A stretch of DNA of 64,000 nt from an uncultured Saprospiraceae bacterium (GCA_937941765.1 CALDGQ010000061.1:1-64000), one strand, 5' to 3'; positions 17,964 to 28,393 are shown, counted from the first letter of the stretch. Made by a program: numbers and translations. Notes: generated from the sequence alone by a model not told the origin.

Positions 17964-19034
17964 TTACAATTTCATAAATTTAGTAGTGTGGTTGTCACCA
18001 TCAAGATTCAAGATCAAAAAGTAAGTCCCTGGAATCAAAGAAGTAACATCAATATCTTTTGTGTTGTTGTCTACAGAAATGATAGTTTCAAGAACCAACT
18101 GACCAGTGATATCAAAAATATTGATCGGTGCATCAGTTGTCAAATTTTCAGATAATGTAACTTTCAAGTCATTCGCAACTGCTGTAGGATAAACTGCAAC
18201 GGTAGTAGAAGACTTCACCTCAACAGATTGAATTGCTGTCAATGAAAAACGTCCGTCAAAATCAACTTGCTTTAAACGGTAGTAGTGCATACCATTGATA
18301 ACATCTTCATGCTTGTAGTCATACGCACTTTTTTCAGAAGTAGTACCAGCTCCTTCAATCATTTCTAATTCAGAGAAGTTGCGACCATCTAAGCTGTGCT
18401 CAACCACAAAGTAATCATTGTTGATTTCATTTTCAGTGGACCATTCCAACATTACAGACCCGTCATTTGATTTAACTTCGAAATTTGTCAAAGTAATCGC
18501 CAATGGGCCATCAGGACAAGCTCCTGGAGTTGCTATTGTTGTAATCTCTCCAACTCCTGCAGTAACGGTAATTGAAGAAAAATCTTCAGTTGTGGCATTA
18601 CTTTCCGCGACTCCTACGTCAGTTGTAAGCATTCCGCTAGCCACTCCTTCGTCTGGAGTGAAAGTTCCTTCATAACTTAACAGTTCAATGATTGCAACAA
18701 CGCCTGCACAATTTTGAATCAAAGCAAATCCATCAGGATCTCCATTTTGGATTCCAGATTTGTAAACAGCAAAAATACAACCATCTGTTCCGGAACCACA
18801 AATATCCGTTGTAGGTGTTGTACAAGTGGGAACCGTTTCTGTAGCATATAGATCTCCATTGCTTCCATTGTAAAATTCGATGGTGTAGGTACATCCATCT
18901 GCCGGGACAATTACTTCTACAAATTCATTGGCATCTGCGCCCATGTCATCATAATGAAATTCGGTAATCGTTTGGGCATGTAGACAAGAAATGGTCATTG
19001 CCATACTAAATAAGGATAGTAAGATTTTTTTCAT
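17964..19034 (-). CDS. Secreted lamin-tail-like protein with T9SS sorting domain
   Basis: A 356-residue secreted protein. After a signal peptide (cut near SCLHAQ), residues 22-165 resemble a bacterial lamin-tail domain (ITEFHYDDMGADANEFVEV, then ...GFALIQNCAGVVAIIELLSYEGTF), a module often fused to extracellular nucleases. No nuclease or other enzyme follows here. Instead there is a fibronectin-III-like unit (about residues 180-275, VMLEWSTENEINNDYFVVEH... YYRLKQVDFDGRFSL) that commonly precedes sorting domains, then a T9SS type A domain (about 280-356, ending TTKFMKL). It may be a stand-alone surface-binding protein or a remnant of a longer one. Single gene with its own terminator. Confidence 0.85.
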   Translation of the reverse strand: MKKILLSLFSMAMTISCLHAQTITEFHYDDMGADANEFVEVIVPADGCTYTIEFYNGSNGDLYATETVPTCTTPTTDICGSGTDGCIFAVYKSGIQNGDPDGFALIQNCAGVVAIIELLSYEGTFTPDEGVASGMLTTDVGVAESNATTEDFSSITVTAGVGEITTIATPGACPDGPLAITLTNFEVKSNDGSVMLEWSTENEINNDYFVVEHSLDGRNFSELEMIEGAGTTSEKSAYDYKHEDVINGMHYYRLKQVDFDGRFSLTAIQSVEVKSSTTVAVYPTAVANDLKVTLSENLTTDAPINIFDITGQLVLETIISVDNNTKDIDVTSLIPGTYFLILNLDGDNHTTKFMKL

Positions 19035-19064
19035 GTGAGTGTCGTTTTTGGTAAAAAAAATAAA

Positions 19065-19096
19065 AGTCTTATATAGTAAGATACGATATAAAGACT
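19065..19096 (-). terminator. Terminator of the NAD(P)HX repair gene
   Basis: An inverted repeat (AGTCTT...AAGACT with an extended A/T stem and one bulge) is followed on the minus strand by a long T-rich stretch, about 70 bp after the stop at 19163. Confidence 0.6.
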
Positions 19097-19162
19097 GTTA
19101 ATGATCTAACTTAAATATTGATTTTTTTCATGATTGTTTAAATTATATATAAATGACTTCTA

Positions 19163-20662
19163 TTACAATTCTTTGAATGAGTATCCAATGTAATCTATTA
19201 TTTCAGAAGCTAGTAATGATTCATAACTTTGTTCATTGGCGATTGCAAGATCTCCTGCAAAACCATGCATATAAACTCCAAAAATGGAGGCATGTAAAGA
19301 ACTATATCCTTGAGCAATAAGACCCGTGATCATGCCCGTCAACACGTCTCCGCTTCCCGCCGTTGCCATCCCTGGATTTCCTGTAGAATTGAAGTAAACA
19401 TTCCCATCAGGAGCAGCAATACTTGTATGTGCACCTTTTAGGATTAAGTAACAATTGAGATCTTTAGCAATTTCTCGTTGTGCTTCCAATCGCTGAAAAT
19501 CATCAGTATAAGTACCAAACAATCTTTTAAATTCGCCTGGATGAGGTGTCAGGATCGAGTGTGCAGGTAGTTTTTTCAATAAGCCTAAATCTTCTGCAAT
19601 AATATTTAAAGCATCTGCATCAATCACTAATGGAACGGTCGCTTCTTTCAATAAATTAATAAGTGTACTTTTTGTTAATTTATTATTATCTAAACCAGGT
19701 CCAATGCCAATAGCGTTGTGTTTTTTGTCAAGATTAAATGGAGTGACATGGTTTTCATCCTCGCTAGTTAAGGCCATAACTTCGGGAATAGATTGTTGAA
19801 TGATATCGTATCCACATGGTGGTAAATAAGTGGTGACCAAACCTGCACCCATTTTAAGACACGCTTTGGATGCTAATACCGCCGCACCAATTTTTCCTTT
19901 GCTTCCTGCGATCATTAATGCATGTCCAAAACTACCTTTATGGTCAAATTTGTTTCTAATTTTTATAATAGATTGGATAAACGAAAGATCAATATAATGA
20001 TGCTTCGTTGCCGCCTTTTCAATAAAATGTTGATGTAGATGAATGGTGACCAACTCCCAATGACCAATTCTTTTTTCATTTTCAGATAATAAGAATGCTA
20101 GTTTTGGTAATTCAAAACTTAGGGTGTAATCAGCATGTATAGAAACAGAATGGGTAGTGCGGTCCGGATGGACCCCTGAAGGTATATCTATCGAAACTAT
20201 AGGAATATTTTGCTGATTAAGATGGTTGAAAAATCCACTCCATTTTTCTGAGATTGGTCGATTGATTCCTATTCCGAACATTGCATCTACCATAATCCCA
20301 TCTTCGATAATGGGAAAAGGCGGTTGACCTTCTATCCAAAAATAAGGAAGTTCACTAGTAGGTGGTAATTGACTTAGATTGGTAATAAAATCGTCTGTAC
20401 CTTTGTCTGAAAATTTGCATATAAATAACACAACATTGTAAAAACGTTGATGCAATAATCTAGCAACGGCTAAACCATCACCACCATTATTCCCCATACC
20501 GCAAAATATATACACCTTTTTTTGAGTGTCCGGAAATTGATCGCAAAACCAGTTTGTAAATTGATTGGAGGCACGTTCCATTAGATCAATGGAAGTGATT
20601 GGTTCATTTTCAATAGTGAAAGCATCGAGTGCTTTAATTTGTGCTGCAGAGAGAATTTTCAT
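19163..20662 (-). CDS. nnr: Bifunctional NAD(P)H-hydrate epimerase / ADP-dependent dehydratase
   Basis: This 499-residue cytosolic metabolite-repair enzyme restores damaged NAD(P)H hydrates. The N-terminal YjeF-N epimerase domain (about residues 1-215) shows CGMGNNGGDGLAVARLL near residue 54 and the later IPSGVHPD. The C-terminal ribokinase-like dehydratase domain (about 225-499) shows the GSKGKIGAAVLA motif and the catalytic GSGDVLTG around residues 436-443 with D439. The length and domain order match the fused bacterial form. It lies 134 bp downstream of the CotH gene on the same strand with no clear terminator between them, but a functional link is unlikely. Confidence 0.95.
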   Translation of the reverse strand: MKILSAAQIKALDAFTIENEPITSIDLMERASNQFTNWFCDQFPDTQKKVYIFCGMGNNGGDGLAVARLLHQRFYNVVLFICKFSDKGTDDFITNLSQLPPTSELPYFWIEGQPPFPIIEDGIMVDAMFGIGINRPISEKWSGFFNHLNQQNIPIVSIDIPSGVHPDRTTHSVSIHADYTLSFELPKLAFLLSENEKRIGHWELVTIHLHQHFIEKAATKHHYIDLSFIQSIIKIRNKFDHKGSFGHALMIAGSKGKIGAAVLASKACLKMGAGLVTTYLPPCGYDIIQQSIPEVMALTSEDENHVTPFNLDKKHNAIGIGPGLDNNKLTKSTLINLLKEATVPLVIDADALNIIAEDLGLLKKLPAHSILTPHPGEFKRLFGTYTDDFQRLEAQREIAKDLNCYLILKGAHTSIAAPDGNVYFNSTGNPGMATAGSGDVLTGMITGLIAQGYSSLHASIFGVYMHGFAGDLAIANEQSYESLLASEIIDYIGYSFKEL

Positions 20663-20796
20663 TCGGGACGTTTACTGCTTTGATTACAAGATACACATTT
20701 TATTAGAGTCTGGTTCAGTAGTATTTGCTCAAATGGAAAATACGCCAACTACAAATGGATGTAATCGACGTATCTTCTCTCTCTAAAGTGTAATTT

Positions 20797-23700
20797 TTAT
20801 TCTTCAAATTTCACAAAACGAGTAGTAGAAACTCTCGCATTGCTTCCTTGGATAATTAGGTTGTACATGCCAGTTTGCAAACTTGAAATGTCTAATAAGT
20901 ACGTATTCATTCCTTTCTCAATGGAAATCGATTTTTTAATTTTTTGACCAGCGGTTACACCAAAGACTTCTAATGTAACATTGTCGGCATAAATCTTACT
21001 ATTAAGTCTTACTATCAACTCATTAACTGCTGGATTCGGGAATAAATCAGTTATGTAATATTGTGTTTCCAAATCAGGAGCTACAAACTGTTGTGTAATG
21101 GCAACTGGTGCTTGAGCTTCACATAATGGATTCCAATTTTCATCATAAGTATTTATTGCAACAATATAGTTACCACCACTTAAATTATCTACAACATGTG
21201 GATCATCACAATCGACACATTGATCTACAATGGAGTAAGTACTTGTAAATAATTTATAAATGGAATGCGGTGCATTGTCAAAACCAGTAATAGTAATTGA
21301 ATTTTGAGTAGTAGTATAATTTAGATCACATGGTAAATTACCACCTCCAATTGGACCTCCATCCGTACATCCATTTACGATTACTTCGGCTAAAGTAACA
21401 TACCCATTGCCTTGCTTGTGTATACGAACATACCGACCATTTAAGTCATTGGTCCCAATGGTGGATGGACTTCCAACTTGACCGGAAATGTATTGTTCAA
21501 AGGTAGCTTGGTTTCTAGCTAGTTGCAAATTCGCACCCGCCGTAAAAGGAACATCTGAAACCAAAATGTAACAATCAAATAACCGATCTTGACCGTCCGT
21601 TCTGTTGTAAACTTGAATATTCTCAATAGTACTTACCTGACCTAAATCAACTTCCCACCAACCTTGAAAACTGTTTTCTGTAGCGGATACAGAACCGTTG
21701 AAATAATTGCCATCAGTATTTCCATCAACTGCTAAATCAGCACTAGGAAATCCTTGAAAGGATAAAGTTGAAGATTGAGTTGCAGATTTATTAAGTGCCA
21801 AATTGGTTGTATTTCCGTTACAGGCTCCACCTCCATTAATTGGCGTTCCTAAACAAGTACAACCATCAGATTGAATCACATCATTTTCTGTTTCAACATT
21901 GAAATCATTGCAAGAAGCACCAGGATTTGTTGGTAGAGAAGGATTGTTTGGTTGGCAATCGTCTTCGTCACAAAAACCATCATTATCTTGATCAGGACAA
22001 CTACCATTTATTGAAATTGTTTGTTCTTCAATACAAATTACTTGGTAAGCATTGTCATAAAAAGCAACTCTTACAATGTAATCACCATCTGCTAAATTTG
22101 AAATTGACTCGGTGTTATTGCAATCGAATGTGCAGTTCAAAATCACGCTCCATCCATTTTGTAAATCAAAAATTTGTACAATTTCATTTGGCGCTGTTAG
22201 TCCAGAAATTGTAATATTCCCATTTCCAGCACTAATATTGATATCATCACAATTGTTTCCAACAATAGGTGTTCCGCTACATGTGCAACCATCATTTTGA
22301 ATCACATCATTGTTTGTATTGGGATCACCATCATTGCATGTGGTTCCAGGTGTTGTTGGAATATTAGCATTGAAATCATTACAATCATCTTGTGCGCAAA
22401 AGCCGTCATTGTCATTGTCAGTACAATTGATATCTGGAGAGAAATTAGCGGTTAATGTACCATTTCCAAACATTGTAAAAGACGTGTTAGCGCTACTGCT
22501 ATTACTTAAACCTGACCAGCCAGTAAATACATATCCCGGTGCAGCAATCGCTTGTGCTGGTACTGGAATTCCTGTAAACCAGGTTCCTTGGAAATTATTT
22601 CCAGCATTAATGGTGCTTACTTTGACGGTACCTCCATTTGCAGGGGAAGCATTGATATTTAAATTGGCAGTTCCATTTACTTCTGGAAATTCAGAGGTGA
22701 ATTGCTGATAAATATAAGTAGTTCGACCATTGGCGAATGTCCTTAACTTGTCCACATGTTGTGCATGAATATTATATCCATCTGCCCAGCGGTCTAAATG
22801 TTGTTGGATTTCAGGTGCATAAGTTTGCTCATATTCATTGATACGATTCAGCATCCTGTTTTTGTCATAATAGACATTAATTTGATCAGCCATCCTATTG
22901 ATAAAATCATATCGCCATTGATCATTTTGGGCTAATTTTCTAAAAAGTCTTGTTGACCATTCTGCATTTGGCCAAATGAATCCAGTTCCATATAATAATC
23001 TAGCTAATGAATTTGGAGACGGATCACCCGTATTGTACCCGCCATAATGTTGAAAGAATCCATAACTAAAATCCAAGTCTTTGATCATCCATTCAAAAGG
23101 ACCATTTTCATTTCTGAATCGTCTGTTGTTGTTACTTGGCCAATCAGCATTGTCGACATAAAGATTGAAAACAATATTGTCCAAGTAGGCATCTACATCA
23201 ACAAATGAGTTTAGCGTTTGTAAACTAGCATTTCCAGAAAGGTCAGTTGCATTTAAATAGTTTTGCATTTCAGTCCATCTATCCAAGCTTCCTTCTTTTA
23301 CTTCATTTTCCTCATCTAACAAATCAATTTCGTCATCATCCCAACCGAAATGTACACGTATATATCGTTTGTCCATACGCTCTCGGATATTGTGAATTCC
23401 CCAATATGCGCCATTGATATAGACAACACCTGGACGATAATCCTGGTGATTTAAATTTGCTGGTTCGATTATTCCGCTTACATCTTCATCTTCTCGTACC
23501 AAACCAGAAACCATCGCATCATGAAACATCGTATAATTCCAATCTTGACCAGAATTTCTTAACACTAAACTTCTGTAAGCATCAAATTCACCATCTGGAA
23601 ATATTGGATATTCAATTTTGCTACCCCCTAAACTTTTCTTTGCCTTGATAGCCAATGATTTTTGAGCTTGATAGGCACTTGCCGTTCCACTGATCTCTAT

Positions 23701-24645
23701 TTCAATTAACTGACTGAAAGCTTGTGTGCCATTCGGTTCGAACATTTCAATATTCGCTGGTTTTTCTATGTCCTCTAAGAAATTCGGATAAATACCCGTT
23801 GCTGGATCGAAAAGTATATCTGGGTCTGCAACAATGGAAACAATAGCAAACGTGTGATTTGTGTTATATAAATATGTTTCTGTTTGAGGAATACTTGGCA
23901 GTTCATTGGCAGCGATTGCTACTGCACGTACAGGCGTGGTAGCACTTACCGAAAATGGACCTGTGTAAAGCGTAGCTCCATCGTCTGGTGTGGTACCATC
24001 CAAAGTATAGTATATCTGGCTGCCTCCAGCGCTATTCATTGAAATATTCTGGGTACTATTATAGAGACCACCTGTAGGAAATATAGTAGGTGCTTCTGTT
24101 TGAGTAACGCCAGGAGTCGAATTATTATTGGAAGCAGATGGGGTAGGACTTAAGAAATAATCGAAGTCTCCTGTTCCATCAGTTGTTCGACCTTCTGATA
24201 TGTTTTCAATCTGAATATCGAATTCATAACTATCTATTTCCGTGATTCCATCGGCTGCGAATAAACCAATAGACTCACCGCTCGAGCTCAATTTGGCATT
24301 GACATGAAGTGGACCTTGATCTAAATCTTTGTCAAACCAGAAAATGAGGTAACCACCTGGTTGGATGGTTGTGCTGCCAGCATTGCCAAAAGGAATCTGA
24401 TGCAAATTAGGGACGGAAAGATCATCCGTGAAATAATAACCGGCTAGGTCGATTGCGTAATTTTCCCCATTATAGATTTCAACCCAATCTTCAAACTCAC
24501 CAAATTCATCTTGAATGCTGGTTCCATTTGATGCCATAAATTCATTGATAAATAAATTTTGAGCAAGCAGGGTATTGGTTAAAAATAGGGTTGCAAAAAA
24601 GAATACGACCCTAGGTAGAGCAGATGTAAATATCTTCTTCATCAT
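20797..24645 (-). CDS. CotH-kinase family surface protein with lamin tail, F5/8C and T9SS domains
   Basis: A 1282-residue secreted protein. In order: signal peptide (1-28); lamin-tail domain (about 29-150, LFINEFMASN); a chitobiase-C-terminal/Fn3-like unit (about 178-258, IYYTLDGTTPDDGATLYTGP); a CotH spore-coat-type kinase domain (about 262-628) with GIHNIRERMDKRY and the KD523-L-D525-FSYG acidic motif expected to bind metal; a divergent InlB-type repeat (about 655-733, GYVFTGWSGLS). The tail has two Cys-rich DxDxDG modules (about 737-793 and 878-935), two divergent copies of module A, an F5/8C or fucolectin-like sugar-binding domain (about 940-1091) and a T9SS domain (from about 1197). Bacterial CotH proteins are protein kinases in the few studied cases; the substrate here is unknown. 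No TTGACAAA pair lies within 500 bp of its start. Confidence 0.88.
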   Translation of the reverse strand: MMKKIFTSALPRVVFFFATLFLTNTLLAQNLFINEFMASNGTSIQDEFGEFEDWVEIYNGENYAIDLAGYYFTDDLSVPNLHQIPFGNAGSTTIQPGGYLIFWFDKDLDQGPLHVNAKLSSSGESIGLFAADGITEIDSYEFDIQIENISEGRTTDGTGDFDYFLSPTPSASNNNSTPGVTQTEAPTIFPTGGLYNSTQNISMNSAGGSQIYYTLDGTTPDDGATLYTGPFSVSATTPVRAVAIAANELPSIPQTETYLYNTNHTFAIVSIVADPDILFDPATGIYPNFLEDIEKPANIEMFEPNGTQAFSQLIEIEISGTASAYQAQKSLAIKAKKSLGGSKIEYPIFPDGEFDAYRSLVLRNSGQDWNYTMFHDAMVSGLVREDEDVSGIIEPANLNHQDYRPGVVYINGAYWGIHNIRERMDKRYIRVHFGWDDDEIDLLDEENEVKEGSLDRWTEMQNYLNATDLSGNASLQTLNSFVDVDAYLDNIVFNLYVDNADWPSNNNRRFRNENGPFEWMIKDLDFSYGFFQHYGGYNTGDPSPNSLARLLYGTGFIWPNAEWSTRLFRKLAQNDQWRYDFINRMADQINVYYDKNRMLNRINEYEQTYAPEIQQHLDRWADGYNIHAQHVDKLRTFANGRTTYIYQQFTSEFPEVNGTANLNINASPANGGTVKVSTINAGNNFQGTWFTGIPVPAQAIAAPGYVFTGWSGLSNSSSANTSFTMFGNGTLTANFSPDINCTDNDNDGFCAQDDCNDFNANIPTTPGTTCNDGDPNTNNDVIQNDGCTCSGTPIVGNNCDDINISAGNGNITISGLTAPNEIVQIFDLQNGWSVILNCTFDCNNTESISNLADGDYIVRVAFYDNAYQVICIEEQTISINGSCPDQDNDGFCDEDDCQPNNPSLPTNPGASCNDFNVETENDVIQSDGCTCLGTPINGGGACNGNTTNLALNKSATQSSTLSFQGFPSADLAVDGNTDGNYFNGSVSATENSFQGWWEVDLGQVSTIENIQVYNRTDGQDRLFDCYILVSDVPFTAGANLQLARNQATFEQYISGQVGSPSTIGTNDLNGRYVRIHKQGNGYVTLAEVIVNGCTDGGPIGGGNLPCDLNYTTTQNSITITGFDNAPHSIYKLFTSTYSIVDQCVDCDDPHVVDNLSGGNYIVAINTYDENWNPLCEAQAPVAITQQFVAPDLETQYYITDLFPNPAVNELIVRLNSKIYADNVTLEVFGVTAGQKIKKSISIEKGMNTYLLDISSLQTGMYNLIIQGSNARVSTTRFVKFEE

Positions 24646-24973
24646 AGTATTTGTTCAACAAAAAAAAATAGAAAATGAGTTTTTGGAAACGCCGGGGGAG
24701 GGAGTTCGTTACAAGTTAATAAGATAAAATGAAAGTAACGAATTTTTTTTTGCGTGAATCATAAAAGTGTCAGCGTGAATTTTTTATATAGATTAAATTT
24801 TTATCATATCAATTCATTCATAATATAAATGACAAGCACATGGCTAGATTTCTTTTAATTGATTTCGAAATGAGAATTTCTGGTGATGGGTACATAGTGT
24901 GATTATTACGAATAGAATTGGCATACTTGAATCAATCTAGTTCCAAAATAACGAGTTGATTTGAGGCATAAAA

Positions 24974-25005
24974 AAAACACCAGCTTACTTTTAAGGTGGT
25001 GTTTT
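24974..25005 (-). terminator. Terminator in the CotH-lectin gap
   Basis: Nine-base-pair arms (AAAACACCA and TGGTGTTTT) form a hairpin, followed on the minus strand by a T run. It lies 320 bp beyond the lectin gene stop, unusually far for that gene alone, so it may end a separate short transcript. Confidence 0.75.
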
Positions 25006-25239
25006 AATTCTTTGTTCGTTATAAAAATGCAAAACTAAAATGCTCAATATTGATAATAGCCCCTTTGATTATCAACCAAGAATTTTAGCGCCAACATGCA
25101 AGTTTTACGAAACAAGATTTCTTCAGCCGATCTCTATTTCGACTAAAATTGTTGTCTTATAAATTTATCTGCAAGCACTTTTGCTTGACACTTTAAAGAT
25201 GCATCAGATTAAGTTTTATTGAAACAACAATTTACAGCT
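24974..25239 (-). ncRNA. Candidate small RNA between paired boxes and terminator
   Basis: This gene-free stretch of about 265 bases begins immediately after a TTGACAAA box pair and ends at a strong terminator. It contains two further perfect hairpins: CAAGCA/TGCTTG with a four-base loop (25172-25187) and an eight-base-pair stem at 25050-25075. The longest reading frame I noticed on this strand is a 17-codon one. The call is inference from layout alone; a long 3' tail of the lectin mRNA is the alternative. Confidence 0.3.
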
Positions 25240-25291
25240 TTTGTCAATAAAAAAATGGTCTTTTTGGCTTTTTTAAACAGGGTTTTGTCAA
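25240..25291 (-). promoter_or_regulatory. TTGACAAA box pair, 44-bp spacing
   Basis: On the minus strand TTGACAAA occurs at 25291-25284 and again at 25247-25240, 44 bp apart. The other four pairs in the window are 53-54 bp apart, so this one is shorter by about one helical turn. It shares CCCTGTTT directly after a box with the pair at 28052-28112. Confidence 0.45.
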
Positions 25292-25323
25292 ATAAAAATT
25301 TGATTTTTTCGCTGAAAAAAACT

Positions 25324-27981
25324 TTAATTTTTGATAAATCTTTGAGTAGAAATTATCTGATTTCCAGATTTGAGGACTAGGTGATGAACTCCTGATGATA
25401 GATTGGTGATATTAAATTCTAACGATTGAAAACCTTTTTGCAATTGTATCAATTTCGTTTTTACTAACCTTCCATTGATATCATAAAATTCAATTTGGGC
25501 TTCTCTGTCAATATGGCTTTCTATTGTTGTAATAACGTAATCATCCGCTGGGTTTGGATAAAGGGTTTGATCTTTTATTGCTGCAAATGGTAATTGGTCA
25601 AAAGGAACATTACGATCAAATTCTGCGTCATTATTATTCGTCATTCCGGCAATGCCTCCTAAGAAAATGGATAAATCTAGAAATACTTCGCATTCTTCCA
25701 ACCAATCTGAACTCCAATGATAGAAGGCAACGGTGTAATCACCATCTGGTAAATCATCGATTTCAATTTGATCCGGACAGTCATTGCTGCAATAGTAGGA
25801 GTAGACAATATTTGATGCTGCACCATAAAGTATAAAAGAAGAGAAGCCTTGAGGTATTCCATAAACAGTCATATCTCCGTCCGTTACATTTGGTAACAAG
25901 GTACATGGGTTTCCAGTTACTTCTAGTTTTTGTGTTGCAACTATAATGTTATTAGCTTCGTTGAATTCTTCAATAATATTTGTATTGTCTAGCTCTAGAA
26001 TAACAAAATAATCTCCAAGAAGTAAGTTCCAAGGAATAGCAAGACCGTCAGCTGCTGTAAATATGGCTTCGGTATCTGAACCAGTAAAACCTGTCCCTAA
26101 ATCTCCGCCATGTGTATCATCAGGACTAAGAATGGAATCTGTAGAGAGCCACACATTGCCAGTCCAATAATTAGCAGCATCTGAATTTCCAATATTTTTT
26201 AATGTAAACGAGTAGCCTACCGTAGAAAGTTGTGGAGCTGAAAGTGCATCCAATTCAAAGGATTCAGCGGTGAGGTCAGCAAATGATCCAGGTACTTCAT
26301 TGCATGGAACTTCAATGACAAACTTTTTCTTATTGCTAGCTTTATTCAAAACCCAGATGCCATTCCAGTGATTAAAGGAAACGTAATCCAGCGCAGGACC
26401 ATTGACACCTTGAATATTATTAAAGTCTACGACCTGATTATTTGACCAGACAAAGTTGCCCTCTTGTTCAAAATCGCTCATCCCAATCCAAGCACTTTCT
26501 TCTAGATAACCCAATAAAAATACATTTTCGGCATGAGTTTCAATGGCAGTCAACTCTCCTCCAACTTCTGCTGCTAATGAATCTGCTTCCCACCAATGAA
26601 CGACAGCTTCAGAAACAAAGTATCGATTGCTATTATATTGGCCCAAGTACTCATAACCAATAATACTGCTTGGACAATCGTCACTTACGTTAGGATCGTA
26701 AATAAATGTTTCGGTAACTGAATTGTTAGAATTATCTATTTCTAATAAATGTTCACTATAGCTTACAAAGCTGACATCAAATGAATCTGGTAAAGTCGCA
26801 TTGTCAAAATCATAAAATACATCAACAGTTATGGACGCTCCAACAGCAAGTTCGTCAATACAAATAATTTTAGTTTCGTCTGCATCATCAAAAGTTAGAA
26901 TTGTTTCAAATGGTACCGTGGTGATGGAAGGAATGCTTCCATAAGCGGTTTTACCAACAATTGCTTTTAAATTATAGGCTGTTGCCGGTCCGTTATTAGT
27001 GATTACTCCTTCATAATCAACCAATCCTTCATCTCCAAATTTATAGTTTGAGTTGGTAAATGATACACTAATGTCTGTACTATAGGTCTTACAAAAAATA
27101 TCAAACATAGGATTGTTGAAGTCTGGCTCCAGCGACGTGCCTGTAATGTTGGTGTAGCGTTTGACATAAAAAAGTCCCCATTGGGTGTTATTCATAGAAA
27201 ATCCAGGGAAATAAAAAGGATTCGGAATTGCAATGTTACTTAATGTGAGAACGGCTATTTCGTTTGGCATCAATACTCCAACACTTGTTTGTCCAATAAG
27301 ATGATCAGCAAGTGGGGAATCTCCAGTTATGGATTGATAAAAACCAAAAGTTTGAGGCAATGAAGGGATTGTATCTTGGTTTTTTACAGTGACGTTGAAG
27401 GTTATAGTATTGCCAGCAATCGGGAAATCATTTGGACAACTATAGGACAAGATTTCAACTTTAGATGCAGGAAGAATTTCATCACAAGGTAATTCTATAA
27501 TAAAATGAGTCTCCAACCATTTACTTTCTAAAGTCCAACCTCCTCCATTCTGCCATAAATTAATTGACACATTATTCTTGTCTATATCATTAAAAGTTAC
27601 ATCTACATTGTTATAACTAATAGATTCACCACTTGACCATACAAAGTTTCCTTCATTATCATAATCATTCAAGCCTATATGTGCCTTTGGACCAGCATTT
27701 AATAACAGTGCATTTTCTAGAATAAACGCATTTTCTTCCGCACTTGTAATCGCAGCCAAATATCCTCCATACGAAAATGCAATATCATTAGCTGCAGACC
27801 AAGTAGCTGTATTTTCTGAGATGTAATATTGGTGATCATTGATTTCGCCTAAATATTCGAATCCTGGAAGCGATTCAGGGCAGGCAGCATATATAGTTGA
27901 CGGGAATAGGTAGCACACCAGTAGCAGGGCACTGACAAGTAAAAATCTTGGGTGTATTGTGTGTAGCTTTATAACGTTCAT
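25324..27981 (-). CDS. Secreted protein with two C-type lectin domains, CARDB and T9SS domain
   Basis: An 885-residue secreted protein, probably a carbohydrate or surface binder. After a signal peptide (cleaved near YAACPE) come a C-type lectin domain (about 34-165: FEYLGEINDHQYYIS, IGLNDYDNEGNFVWSSGE), an Ig/CARDB-like domain (about 170-290) and a DUF11-like domain (about 305-430). A second C-type lectin domain (about 435-557: IGMSDFEQEGNFVWSNNQ) precedes a CARDB domain (about 565-690: LKNIGNSDAANYWTGNVWLS). A divergent copy of module A lacking the CNPW core follows, then a T9SS domain ending ISTQRFIKN. No enzymatic domain is evident. The start at 27981 is followed by a normal signal peptide. 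A TTGACAAA box pair lies 71-131 bp upstream. Confidence 0.88.
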   Translation of the reverse strand: MNVIKLHTIHPRFLLVSALLLVCYLFPSTIYAACPESLPGFEYLGEINDHQYYISENTATWSAANDIAFSYGGYLAAITSAEENAFILENALLLNAGPKAHIGLNDYDNEGNFVWSSGESISYNNVDVTFNDIDKNNVSINLWQNGGGWTLESKWLETHFIIELPCDEILPASKVEILSYSCPNDFPIAGNTITFNVTVKNQDTIPSLPQTFGFYQSITGDSPLADHLIGQTSVGVLMPNEIAVLTLSNIAIPNPFYFPGFSMNNTQWGLFYVKRYTNITGTSLEPDFNNPMFDIFCKTYSTDISVSFTNSNYKFGDEGLVDYEGVITNNGPATAYNLKAIVGKTAYGSIPSITTVPFETILTFDDADETKIICIDELAVGASITVDVFYDFDNATLPDSFDVSFVSYSEHLLEIDNSNNSVTETFIYDPNVSDDCPSSIIGYEYLGQYNSNRYFVSEAVVHWWEADSLAAEVGGELTAIETHAENVFLLGYLEESAWIGMSDFEQEGNFVWSNNQVVDFNNIQGVNGPALDYVSFNHWNGIWVLNKASNKKKFVIEVPCNEVPGSFADLTAESFELDALSAPQLSTVGYSFTLKNIGNSDAANYWTGNVWLSTDSILSPDDTHGGDLGTGFTGSDTEAIFTAADGLAIPWNLLLGDYFVILELDNTNIIEEFNEANNIIVATQKLEVTGNPCTLLPNVTDGDMTVYGIPQGFSSFILYGAASNIVYSYYCSNDCPDQIEIDDLPDGDYTVAFYHWSSDWLEECEVFLDLSIFLGGIAGMTNNNDAEFDRNVPFDQLPFAAIKDQTLYPNPADDYVITTIESHIDREAQIEFYDINGRLVKTKLIQLQKGFQSLEFNITNLSSGVHHLVLKSGNQIISTQRFIKN

Positions 27982-28051
27982 ATCACATAGGTGATGTTCT
28001 CACTTTAAAGTTGGACATATTTGAACCAGTATACAATAACAAAACAGGGTA

Positions 28052-28112
28052 TTTGTCAATTAAAATAAGCTTTTTTTGGGAATATTAGGTTTGAAAATTA
28101 CCGTTTTGTCAA
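28052..28112 (-). promoter_or_regulatory. TTGACAAA box pair upstream of the double-lectin gene
   Basis: On the minus strand TTGACAAA lies at 28112-28105 and 28059-28052, 53 bp apart. The nearer copy is 71 bp before the start codon at 27981. TATACT lies 20 bases after the TTGACA of the nearer box. Confidence 0.5.
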
Positions 28113-28393
28113 GATAAATATTCAATTTATTTTAAATATTAAGATTAAAATGACAAGTAATTAGCAGTTTTCTATCTATATAAGCAGTATTAAATTTTAA
28201 TAGTGACACTTAATTAAGTGTTTCGATTAGATTCATACCGTTATGTAAATGAGTTACTTAAACATTTTTTTGCATTAAAAAATACCTTTTTTTCGATAAA
28301 AATAATACTTCGAAAATATACTGTTACATTTTTAAGAAATCGAATATTGAAAATATAAGCTATTTTATTTATGTTGCATAGGTCACTGTATAT

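Larger units (their letters stand above)
24646..25323. other. 678-bp gene-free region between the CotH and lectin genes
   Basis: No open frame with protein character is present. From right to left on the minus strand it holds a pair of TTGACAAA boxes (25291-25240), a hairpin at 25172-25187, a second at 25050-25075 and a terminator at 24974-25005. The CotH gene leader (24646-24970) follows, without a recognised promoter. Confidence 0.55.

Noticed and set aside
22310..22708. 132-codon plus-strand open frame inside the CotH gene
   Set aside because: Antisense shadow of a well-supported multidomain frame.
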